Shown: piece by piece, positions 1 through 5,449 of the stretch
Layout of the letters: each line of letters starts with the position of its first letter
Position numbering within the stretch: the first letter of the stretch is position 1
The notes under the pieces: generated by a model
What the model was told of the DNA's origin: nothing
Databases searched by the model: none
Seen by the model: only the letters and a program-made list of their open reading frames with translations
Assembly: GCA_024640385.1 (NCBI GenBank)
Contig: JAHEFC010000291.1
Location: 1-5,449 of the forward strand
DNA length: 5,449 nucleotides
From: Sphingobacteriales bacterium
GTDB taxonomy: Bacteria; Bacteroidota; Bacteroidia; Chitinophagales; Chitinophagaceae
Direction of reading: 5' to 3'
Translations under genes and position numbers: made by a program

Positions 1-1555
1 CTTTCTTATAAGACAGACCCAATGTAAGATCATTGTCCCGGGAAGGTTTGTATTCATAAAACCCACCGTATTTCCATGCATTGTCGCGGAAACCATAGCC
101 GAATGATGCACCTATTTTATGATACTCTGAAAAACGCTCATTGGTGCTTAGTCCCACGCCCAATCTTATAGTTTCAAAATCGTTCAGTTTAATAATGTCG
201 CGAAGTTCAATGTTGATGTTTCCCACCGGGATTTTTCCGCTGATAAGGTAGCCGAGCACATCAGCACGACGCTCCATTTTCCTGAAACCTGTATCCCTGC
301 TGATCACACTATCCAGGTAGGTAAAAGTTCTTTTCTCACTGTTGTCCAGCGGCATCTCTCTTTTTTCATCCCAATATCGGTCAGTCCGTTTTCCTGAATT
401 TTCGTCAATGGTTATTTCGTAATTTGAAAAAACGGAACGTTTTAGTTCCGGGTTCAGTTTTACTTCTTTCAGATAACTGGTCACATTGAATTTTACAGCG
501 GCATTATCTTCTTCTTTCTTATCATCTTCATCTTCACCCGGCAATAACATCAGCTGGGTCTGCAGCTGCTTGGGAAACCAGTGTCCATCCACGGGCTCAT
601 AGTTTTGCTTGAAGGTGATAGAGCTGGTACTGGAAGAATAATATGCCGATGCCTCAACATTCACAATGGCAAAATCAGACTCGTGGATATGCACCTGGCC
701 TTTCAATAAACTCAGGCCCATGCTTTTATATCTTGGGCGGAAAGAAATAATATAGGTCAGCTTATCATCACTGCCGCGGATGGAATCTGCCAGCGCGAAT
801 ACATAGCTTTTGTAATATTTCGCCGATACGGGATTATGATATTGTGACCTGAGGACATTGAAGTCGTCTTTATAGAATGAGAAATACTGTATCTGGGTGA
901 TGAGGCCGATGATATAAGGATTACCCAGACCCGATACCCTTTGGGCCGTCATGCGGTTATTATGAAGGCCGGGCTTTTTGTATTTGTGTTCAAATACTGA
1001 TTCCACCATGAACTGGTAGCGGCCGGTATCTTTATTGGCGTCTGGCGTAACGATCTTGCCGGGCAGTTTCCTGGCCCTGGCATCTTTCAGCGTATCTACA
1101 ATTCCTTTGCTGTAAGAGGTATATGAAAAACTGCCCAGCTCTTCAGGATCATTGTTCTTACGATTGTCTATGGCTTTGCGGATAATGCTGAGTGCAAATG
1201 GATCCTGATCGTCATTGGGTTTGATCACGATGGCCTGCATATTGGTACTGGCCGGCGAAAGCAGGATCTCGTTAAGGCCTTCCCTGGCCTGCCAGCTTAT
1301 TTTGCTATAGCCGATACTGCTTACCGAAAGTTTTTCCCCCGGCTTTTTGATCGTAAAGCTGAAATACCCGTCCACATTGGCGTTGGTACCCCGGCCCTGG
1401 CTGGCAGACACCACGCTGGCGAATGAAACCGGCTTACGGGACAGGCTGTCCAGCACCCGGCCCTTGATCAGGCTTTCCTGGGCGGCGAGGTTAAACGAGG
1501 CAATAAATACAATTACGATAGAGAGATATACTGACTTGAGGGAGATATTCTTCAT
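1..1555 (-). CDS. DUF5686 / carboxypeptidase-regulatory-like outer-membrane protein (N-terminal part, runs off window)
   Basis: The minus-strand frame is open from ATG at 1555 to the window edge, giving 518 residues and no stop. An in-frame TAA at 1571-1573 rules out a longer ATG start; no clear Shine-Dalgarno is visible. Residues 1-25 form a signal peptide: basic start, hydrophobic run around LSIVIVFIASF, and likely cleavage after LAA before QE. Residues ~27-110 look like the carboxypeptidase-D regulatory-like beta-sandwich found at the N terminus of many Bacteroidota outer-membrane proteins (IKGRVLDSLSRKPVSFASV, then NVDGYFSF and SSIGY). DPFALSIIRKAIDNRK at ~117-132 marks the start of the DUF5686 region. 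A charged stretch, GEDEDDKKEED, lies near residues 340-350. The last visible part has alternating aromatic and polar residues (SFGYGFRDNAWKYGGFYEY), consistent with the beginning of an outer-membrane barrel. The biochemical role of this family is unknown to me. Its separate leader and unrelated type suggest it is not part of the uronate operon. Family assignment is from recognised sequence character, not a search. Confidence 0.85.
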   Translation of the reverse strand, partial: MKNISLKSVYLSIVIVFIASFNLAAQESLIKGRVLDSLSRKPVSFASVVSASQGRGTNANVDGYFSFTIKKPGEKLSVSSIGYSKISWQAREGLNEILLSPASTNMQAIVIKPNDDQDPFALSIIRKAIDNRKNNDPEELGSFSYTSYSKGIVDTLKDARARKLPGKIVTPDANKDTGRYQFMVESVFEHKYKKPGLHNNRMTAQRVSGLGNPYIIGLITQIQYFSFYKDDFNVLRSQYHNPVSAKYYKSYVFALADSIRGSDDKLTYIISFRPRYKSMGLSLLKGQVHIHESDFAIVNVEASAYYSSSTSSITFKQNYEPVDGHWFPKQLQTQLMLLPGEDEDDKKEEDNAAVKFNVTSYLKEVKLNPELKRSVFSNYEITIDENSGKRTDRYWDEKREMPLDNSEKRTFTYLDSVISRDTGFRKMERRADVLGYLISGKIPVGNINIELRDIIKLNDFETIRLGVGLSTNERFSEYHKIGASFGYGFRDNAWKYGGFYEYKPSRDNDLTLGLSYKK

Positions 1556-1589
1556 GGCTACATCCAAACATTAAAAATATATCAGTTTA

Positions 1590-1603
1590 TACGTTTGAAC
1601 GTA
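1590..1603. promoter_or_regulatory. 14-bp palindrome in the leader of the DUF5686 gene, possible operator
   Basis: TACGTT-TG-AACGTA is a dyad with perfect 6-base arms and a 2-base centre. It ends 34 bases before the ATG at 1555. The size and position fit a binding site for a dimeric regulator over or near the promoter. Just downstream on the minus strand is an A/T-rich stretch containing TATATTTT, one base off the Bacteroidota -7 consensus TAnnTTTG. No good -33 TTTG was found at the right spacing, so the promoter itself is not called. A short dyad of this kind can arise by chance. Confidence 0.3.
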
Positions 1604-1625
1604 GTAATTGTTACGAAAGGCGCCC

Positions 1626-1693
1626 CCCTCTACCTCCAAGGTCCCCACCTCCAAGGTAGGGACCTTGGAGGTAGGGACCTTGGAGGTAGAGGG
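1626..1693. repeat. Palindromic repeat copy 1: 32-bp-stem hairpin after the transporter gene
   Basis: Arms 1626-1657 and 1662-1693 are inverted complements over 32 bases with a 4-base loop (AGGG, 1658-1661). The only mismatch is 1646 with 1673, which is a G-U pair in RNA made from the minus strand. Each arm holds two copies of an 11-base unit, ACCTTGGAGGT or its complement, spaced 15 bases apart; each unit is itself a small dyad (ACCT-TGG-AGGT). The stem starts 5 bases after the transporter TAA at 1699-1701. Transcripts of the operon would therefore end in or pass through a very stable hairpin. No U-tract follows (the next RNA bases are GGGCGCC), so it is not a textbook intrinsic terminator. 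It could still block read-through into the DUF5686 gene or protect the mRNA 3' end. The core 1632-1687 matches copy 2 at 53 of 56 positions. Confidence 0.9.
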
Positions 1694-1698
1694 TTATG

Positions 1699-3087
1699 TT
1701 AAATAGAGATTGGTTTATAACTGGGTACCAGGGCTTTCATGATCATCCATGCCAAAAGATAGGCAACAGCACATATAGTAAACATAATAGTGTAACCGGT
1801 TTCAATATGGCCCAGCCCTTTGTAATGATCAAACAATGCGCCACCAAGTTTTGAAAGCACCACACCACCCAATCCTCCTGCCATGCCCCCGATGCCAACA
1901 ATAGACCCTACTGCTTTCTTGGGGAACATATCGGAAACGGTAGTGAATATGTTGGCCGACCAGGCCTGGTGTGCAGATGCGCCGATACCGATCAGTAAAA
2001 CAGGGATCCAGAAACTAATATCGCCCAATGGCTGGGCAGCCAACACCACCAACGGGAACAATGCGATCACGAACATGGCCTTCATCCGGCCGTCATATAC
2101 CTTATGTCCCTTGTTGATGAAATACATGGGAAACCACCCGCCAAAAATACTCCCTGCCATGGCCATGGTATACAATACCGCCAGCGGTAACATAACTGCC
2201 GTATCTACGATACCATATTTCACTTTCAGGTAGGCCGGCAACCAGAACAGGAAAAACCACCACACCCCGTCGGTCATAAACTTACCTATGGAAAAAGCCC
2301 AGGTCTGTCTATAGCCCAACAGTTGAAACCATTTGACCCTACCTCCAAGGTCCCTACCTCCAAGGTCGGTACCTTGGAGGTAGGGACCTTGGAGGTCTTC
2401 TTCTTCCCCGCTATGGATGTATTCAAACTCAGCTTTTGACAGTTTTTTCTGCTTCGCGGGCTTTTCATAGAGCAAGATCCAAAAGATCAGCCACACCAGG
2501 CCAATCATACCCATGATAATGAAAGCGGCTTCCCAACCCCAGTTCAGCCTGATCAGGGGTACAGTTAAAGGCGCAAGTATGGCCCCCACATTAGCACCTG
2601 AATTGAATATGCCCGTAGCTAACGACCTCTCTTTCTTGGGAAAATATTCTGCAGTGGCCTTGATGGCAGCAGGAAAATTCCCCGCCTCACCAACAGCTAA
2701 AATGGCACGGGAAAACATAAAGCCCAATACAGAAACTGAAAATCCAACAATACCCGTCCAGCCCAAAATGGCAACAATACCTTCGCCAATAGGTATGGCC
2801 AGTGCATGCACAGCCGCAGCTATTGACCATACCACAATCGCCAATGCATAACCACGCTTGGTGCCAAGCATGTCGATCACCCTCCCGGCAAACAACATCG
2901 AAAAAGCATAAACAAACTGAAATACCGCCGTGATATTGGCGTAATCCGTATTGGTCCAATGAAATGTCTCGGCAAGATATGGTTGCAGCAAACTCAGCAC
3001 CTGTCTGTCCAGGTAATTGATTGTGGTGGCAAAAAACAGCAGCGCACAGATTGTCCACCTGTACTTCCCAATGGCTTGCATCGTCAT
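1699..3087 (-). CDS. exuT: MFS hexuronate transporter (ExuT / anion:cation symporter family) with an internal repeat-encoded insert
   Basis: This 462-residue inner-membrane carrier has about 12 hydrophobic segments, roughly at 11-33, 50-70, 79-99, 104-130, 156-178, 187-207, 264-288, 295-322, 335-352, 357-372, 393-416 and 430-453. Family signs include NYLDRQ at 24-29 in TM1, the MFS loop motif GRVIDMLGTKRG at 68-79, and the ACS-type signature GEAGNFPAAIKATAEYFPKKE at 133-153 with IFNSGANVGAI following. The family carries hexuronates and other organic anions with protons. Its place after uxaC and kduI makes galacturonate/glucuronate the likely substrates; the exact sugar is inferred. The start at 3087 lies 19 bases after the kduI stop in an A-rich gap without a Shine-Dalgarno; the second Met (residue 3) is an alternative. 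The oddity is residues 231-250, four pentapeptides DLQGP-YLQGT-DLGGR-DLGGR, encoded by a palindromic DNA repeat in the cytoplasmic TM6-TM7 loop. Frame and helices continue normally on both sides, so the protein is probably functional. Confidence 0.9.
   Translation of the reverse strand: MTMQAIGKYRWTICALLFFATTINYLDRQVLSLLQPYLAETFHWTNTDYANITAVFQFVYAFSMLFAGRVIDMLGTKRGYALAIVVWSIAAAVHALAIPIGEGIVAILGWTGIVGFSVSVLGFMFSRAILAVGEAGNFPAAIKATAEYFPKKERSLATGIFNSGANVGAILAPLTVPLIRLNWGWEAAFIIMGMIGLVWLIFWILLYEKPAKQKKLSKAEFEYIHSGEEEDLQGPYLQGTDLGGRDLGGRVKWFQLLGYRQTWAFSIGKFMTDGVWWFFLFWLPAYLKVKYGIVDTAVMLPLAVLYTMAMAGSIFGGWFPMYFINKGHKVYDGRMKAMFVIALFPLVVLAAQPLGDISFWIPVLLIGIGASAHQAWSANIFTTVSDMFPKKAVGSIVGIGGMAGGLGGVVLSKLGGALFDHYKGLGHIETGYTIMFTICAVAYLLAWMIMKALVPSYKPISI
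2341..2396. repeat. Palindromic repeat copy 2, inside the transporter coding sequence
   Basis: Arms 2341-2366 and 2371-2396 are perfect inverted complements over 26 bases around a 4-base centre (CGGT, 2367-2370). The element matches 1632-1687 at 53 of 56 positions, differing at 2355, 2367 and 2370. Apart from two bases just before the left arm (2339-2340), the flanks of the two copies differ, so this is a discrete repeated element rather than a duplicated region. With its flanks it occupies 20 codons (2338-2397) of the transporter and adds residues 231-250 without breaking the frame. The mRNA would carry a 26-bp hairpin within the coding region. Because the element is symmetrical, its insertion orientation cannot be told. 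It carries no transposase and would have to be moved in trans, if it moves at all. Confidence 0.9.
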
Positions 3088-3106
3088 ACTATTTTATTTA
3101 AGCGGC

Positions 3107-3937
3107 TTATTGAATGGTTGCCACAGGGACGGGATCCATATCAGTAAATACCTGGTTTTCTCCAGCCATCCCCCAAATGAATCCATAGTTGGATGTCCCG
3201 CAGCCAAAATGCATGGACCATGGTGGCGAAACCACCGCGTCGTGATTGGTAACAATAATATGGCGGGTTTCCTGGGGCTGACCCATAAAATGAAATACCC
3301 TGTGCTGATCCGGAACATCAAAATAGAAATACACTTCCATGCGCCTCGTATGGGTATGCGGAGGAACAGAATTCCATACACTGCCACTACTCAACACCGT
3401 TAGTCCCATCACCAGCTGGCAGCTTTTCAATCCGTCAAGATGAATATATTTATAAATGGTTCTCACATTGGAAGTGGAAGGATCGCCCATGTTCACCGGT
3501 GCAGCCTTGTCCTTCTTCATCAGTTTGTTCGGGTATTTCTGATGCGCAGGCGCAGACATCAGGTAAAACATGGCAGGATCTTTTTTGCTGCTGCTCCTGA
3601 ACTCCACATCTTTTGTCCCCTTACCCAGGTAAACGCAGTCCAGCTTGCTTAATGCGAACTCCTTGCCATCAGCGATCACCACACCGTCAGCACCCACATT
3701 AATAATACCGATCTCCCTTCTCTCCAGGAAATATTCAGCCTTCAGTTCATCATGGTTAGGCAGCTTCAGCGCTCTCTTTACCGGAACAGCACCCCCAACG
3801 ATCACCCGGTCATAATGGGAATAAACCAATTTCACTTTGTCTTCCAACATCAGTCCCTGCATCAGAAAAGTATCGCGGAGTTGCGAGGTATTCATCTCCA
3901 TCGTTTCTTTCGGGCTGTTCTGAAAACGTATTTCCAT
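3107..3937 (-). CDS. kduI: 5-keto-4-deoxyuronate isomerase (4-deoxy-L-threo-5-hexosulose-uronate ketol-isomerase)
   Basis: KduI converts 4-deoxy-L-threo-5-hexosulose uronate, the open form of the unsaturated uronate released by polyuronate lyases, to 2,5-diketo-3-deoxygluconate in the cytoplasm. The product has 276 residues against 278 for the E. coli enzyme, and the ends agree, supporting the ATG at 3937. It is a double cupin-type protein; the zinc ligands expected from E. coli KduI (H196, H198, E203, H245) appear here with an offset of two as H194, H196 and E201 in PPHTHTRRMEVYFYF, and H243 in PPWSMHFGCGTSNYGFIWGM. VYSHYDRVIVGGAVPV near 38-53 is also typical. The start lies 2 bases after the uxaC stop, so translation is probably coupled; the ribosome-binding region must lie inside the end of uxaC and no strong Shine-Dalgarno is seen. 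KduD, the usual next enzyme, is not in the window. E. coli KduI has also been reported to help with galacturonate/glucuronate conversion, which would fit this setting. Confidence 0.96.
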   Translation of the reverse strand: MEIRFQNSPKETMEMNTSQLRDTFLMQGLMLEDKVKLVYSHYDRVIVGGAVPVKRALKLPNHDELKAEYFLERREIGIINVGADGVVIADGKEFALSKLDCVYLGKGTKDVEFRSSSKKDPAMFYLMSAPAHQKYPNKLMKKDKAAPVNMGDPSTSNVRTIYKYIHLDGLKSCQLVMGLTVLSSGSVWNSVPPHTHTRRMEVYFYFDVPDQHRVFHFMGQPQETRHIIVTNHDAVVSPPWSMHFGCGTSNYGFIWGMAGENQVFTDMDPVPVATIQ

Positions 3938-3939
3938 AA

Positions 3940-5379
3940 CTATACATTTACTGTTGAAGATACCGCATCATCAATATGCTGCCAGGAAAAGTAATTCTTC
4001 GCATTGTTGTAACAGATGTCCCGGATCATCTGCCCAACCCACTCAATATCATCAGGCATTTCTCCGGCTTCAATCTCGCGTCCGAAGAGATCACAGAGTA
4101 TCCTCCGGAAATATTCATGGCGGGGAAACGACAGAAAACTTCTGCTGTCAGTAAGCATGCCAATGAACCTGCTCAGCAAGCCCATATTACTCAGGGTGTT
4201 CAATTGATCAATAATTCCGTCTTTCTGATCCAGGAACCACCACGATGATCCCCATTGGATCTTGCCGGCGATACTGCCATCATTAAAATTACCAGCCATG
4301 GTTGCAAACAGTTCATTGTCGGATGGATTCAGATTATAGATGACTGTTTTTGCGAGTGTATTCCCCCCATCCATCCTGTCCAGGAACTTCGACAGGGCCC
4401 TGGCCTGCGGGAAATCACCGATACTATCCCAACCGGTATCAACACCAAGATGCTTCATCATCCTGCTGTTGTTATTTCGCAATGCCCCAAGGTGGTATTG
4501 CTGTATGAATCCTCTTTCCCAATCCCACTCCGCAAATGTGACCAGCATGGCTGACTTGAATTTCCTGTTTTCCTCCACACTAAGTTTTCCACCCGACCTG
4601 ATCTTTGCAAATATGCCGGCGATCTCAGTTGCAGTATAGTCCTCCGCATATATCGCTTCAATACCATGATCGGTTACCCTGCAATCATTAGCTGCGAAAT
4701 AATCATGGCGCTTTTTCAGTGCTGCCAGATAATCGTTATAAGTACTGATGCTGATATCTGAAGCCGATTCCAGGGAAGAGAGATAATTGTTGAATGTATT
4801 CACATCATCCACATTCATTGCCTTATCAGGGCGGAACGCAGGGAATACTTTTACTTTCCAGTCCTCCTTCTTTATTTGTTTATGATATTCAAGATCGTCT
4901 ATAGGATCGTCAGTGGTACAAAGAACTCTTACATTCATTCTTTCCAGCAAGCCCCTGGCACTATACCCTTCTGATCTCAACATGGAAGATGACTGCTCGT
5001 AAACTTCTTTTGCCGTATTCCCATTCAGTATGGTATCGATGCCAAAATATCTTTTCAGTTCAAGATGGGTCCAGTGATATAATGGATTACGTAATGTATA
5101 TGGCACGGTCTCAGACCAGGCCATGAACTTTTCCCAGTCTGACTTGTCGCCGGTGATATAGCTTTCATCCACACCATTGGTACGCATGGCCCTCCATTTA
5201 TAATGATCGCCATTCAGCCAGACCCTTGTAATATTCTCAAAACTGGTATCACCTGCAATATCAGCCGGGGGGAGATGGTTGTGATAGTCAATAATGGGAA
5301 CGTCTTTCGCATACTGATGATACAGCATTTCAGCCGTAGCATTTGTCAACAGGAAATTATCGTCTAAAAACTTTTTCAT
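3940..5379 (-). CDS. uxaC: Uronate isomerase (glucuronate/galacturonate isomerase)
   Basis: UxaC interconverts D-glucuronate with D-fructuronate and D-galacturonate with D-tagaturonate, the first cytoplasmic step of hexuronate breakdown. The product has 479 residues, close to the ~470 usual for this member of the amidohydrolase superfamily. Visible signatures are IIDYHNHLPP at 29-38 with the metal-binding HxH (H33, H35), CTTDDPIDDLEYH at 154-166, IQWGSSWWFLDQKDG at 374-388, and the long family block with LSNMGLLSRFIGMLTDSRSFLSFPRHEYFRRILCDLFG at 396-433, including D411 and R413. The ATG at 5379 is preceded by GGAG (5384-5387 on the minus strand), the only clear Shine-Dalgarno-like site in the operon, and starts MKKFLDDNFLLTN as family members do. 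It follows the upstream reading frame by 10 bases and precedes kduI by 2, so it is the middle of an operon. The stop is TAG. No truncation or missing motif is seen. Confidence 0.97.
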   Translation of the reverse strand: MKKFLDDNFLLTNATAEMLYHQYAKDVPIIDYHNHLPPADIAGDTSFENITRVWLNGDHYKWRAMRTNGVDESYITGDKSDWEKFMAWSETVPYTLRNPLYHWTHLELKRYFGIDTILNGNTAKEVYEQSSSMLRSEGYSARGLLERMNVRVLCTTDDPIDDLEYHKQIKKEDWKVKVFPAFRPDKAMNVDDVNTFNNYLSSLESASDISISTYNDYLAALKKRHDYFAANDCRVTDHGIEAIYAEDYTATEIAGIFAKIRSGGKLSVEENRKFKSAMLVTFAEWDWERGFIQQYHLGALRNNNSRMMKHLGVDTGWDSIGDFPQARALSKFLDRMDGGNTLAKTVIYNLNPSDNELFATMAGNFNDGSIAGKIQWGSSWWFLDQKDGIIDQLNTLSNMGLLSRFIGMLTDSRSFLSFPRHEYFRRILCDLFGREIEAGEMPDDIEWVGQMIRDICYNNAKNYFSWQHIDDAVSSTVNV

Positions 5380-5383
5380 CTTT

Positions 5384-5387
5384 CTCC
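5384..5387 (-). promoter_or_regulatory. Ribosome-binding site of uxaC
   Basis: The 10-base gap between the upstream stop codon and uxaC reads ACGGAGAAAG on the minus strand. GGAG sits 4 bases before the ATG, slightly closer than the usual spacing. It supports the uxaC start at 5379. Confidence 0.45.
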
Positions 5388-5389
5388 GT

Positions 5390-5449
5390 TTATATGGCCA
5401 CCCCTTCTTTTGTCAGTTCAGCAACAGTTTCGAGAACTCCGTTCTGAAT
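5390..5449 (-). CDS. C-terminal tail of the upstream operon gene, possibly tagaturonate reductase
   Basis: On the minus strand this frame is open from the window edge for 19 codons (IQNGVLETVAELTKEGVAI) and ends with TAA at 5390-5392. The other two minus-strand frames hit stops within the same stretch. The 10-base gap to uxaC, filled by its ribosome-binding site, fits a genuine upstream gene in the same operon. The amphipathic helix ending in NGVLETVAEL resembles the C-terminal end of mannitol-dehydrogenase-family uronate reductases (UxaB), and uxaB often neighbours uxaC. However, 19 residues are too few for a firm identity, so no symbol is given. Confidence 0.55.
   Translation of the reverse strand: MQNGVLETVAELTKEGVAI

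Noticed and set aside
1347..1574. 75-codon plus-strand frame starting at 1347
   Set aside because: It is antisense to the N-terminal codons of the DUF5686 protein, whose signal peptide and domain are convincing; no supporting features on the plus strand.
1626..1693. CRISPR or transposon terminal inverted repeat
   Set aside because: There are no regular spacers and no transposase between or near the copies; a paired TIR would be expected to flank a gene, but each copy is a complete hairpin by itself.
1626..1693. Standard intrinsic terminator for the operon
   Set aside because: The stem is far longer than usual and the following RNA is G/C-rich with no U-tract; a termination role stays possible but is not called as such.
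2338..2397. Residues 231-250 as a pentapeptide-repeat (A(D/N)LXX) domain
   Set aside because: The five-residue period follows from the 15-base DNA unit. There are only four units and they lack the regular Ala/Asn pattern and length of a pentapeptide-repeat helix.
2286..2468. A 60-codon minus-strand frame through the genic repeat (containing SKVPTSKVPTLEVGTLEVG)
   Set aside because: It overlaps the transporter in another frame and is merely the repeat read out of frame; there is no ribosome-binding site and no independent coding sign.
3017..3403. 128-codon plus-strand frame across the kduI/transporter junction
   Set aside because: It is antisense to two well-recognised genes and its protein resembles no family I know.
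4483..4497. A CCCCAAGGTGG stretch in uxaC resembling the repeat unit
   Set aside because: Only a short partial match, with no second arm and no palindrome; it encodes a normal family segment (QYHLGALRNN).

Overview
The window looks like chromosomal DNA of a member of the Bacteroidota, probably a chitinophaga-like soil or plant-associated lineage. The pointers are a DUF5686 / carboxypeptidase-regulatory-like outer-membrane protein, a type confined largely to that phylum, mostly weak Shine-Dalgarno signals with A/T-rich leaders, and hexuronate genes of Bacteroidota type. The lineage is an inference from protein resemblance; no search was run. Every supported gene lies on the minus strand, so the window is best read from high to low coordinates.

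Layout along transcription: (1) 5449-5390, the last 19 codons of an upstream gene, possibly the tagaturonate/fructuronate reductase uxaB. (2) 5379-3940, uxaC, uronate isomerase. (3) 3937-3107, kduI, 5-keto-4-deoxyuronate isomerase. (4) 3087-1699, a 12-TM MFS transporter of the hexuronate (ExuT / ACS family) type. (5) 1698-1556, an intergenic region with a long perfect-type hairpin repeat and a 14-bp palindrome. (6) 1555-1, the N-terminal 518 residues of a DUF5686 outer-membrane protein that runs off the window.

Genes 1-4 are separated by only 10, 2 and 19 bases and look like one operon for uptake and cytoplasmic isomerisation of galacturonate, glucuronate and the unsaturated uronate released by pectin or other polyuronate lyases. 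The transporter brings in hexuronates, UxaC makes tagaturonate/fructuronate, and KduI isomerises the 4-deoxy-5-keto uronate. The later steps (UxaA/UxaB, KduD, KdgK, KdgA) are not in the window, except perhaps the gene-1 tail. The DUF5686 gene has its own leader and no evident link to uronates.

The most notable feature is a 56-bp palindromic repeat present twice, 53/56 identical. One copy begins 5 bases after the transporter stop codon (extended to a 32-bp stem). The other lies inside the transporter reading frame, where it is translated as an extra 20-residue stretch in the cytoplasmic loop between TM6 and TM7. It is made of 15-bp units, so each unit adds five codons and keeps the frame. This resembles a mobile palindromic element that has colonised both an intergenic site and a permissive protein loop.
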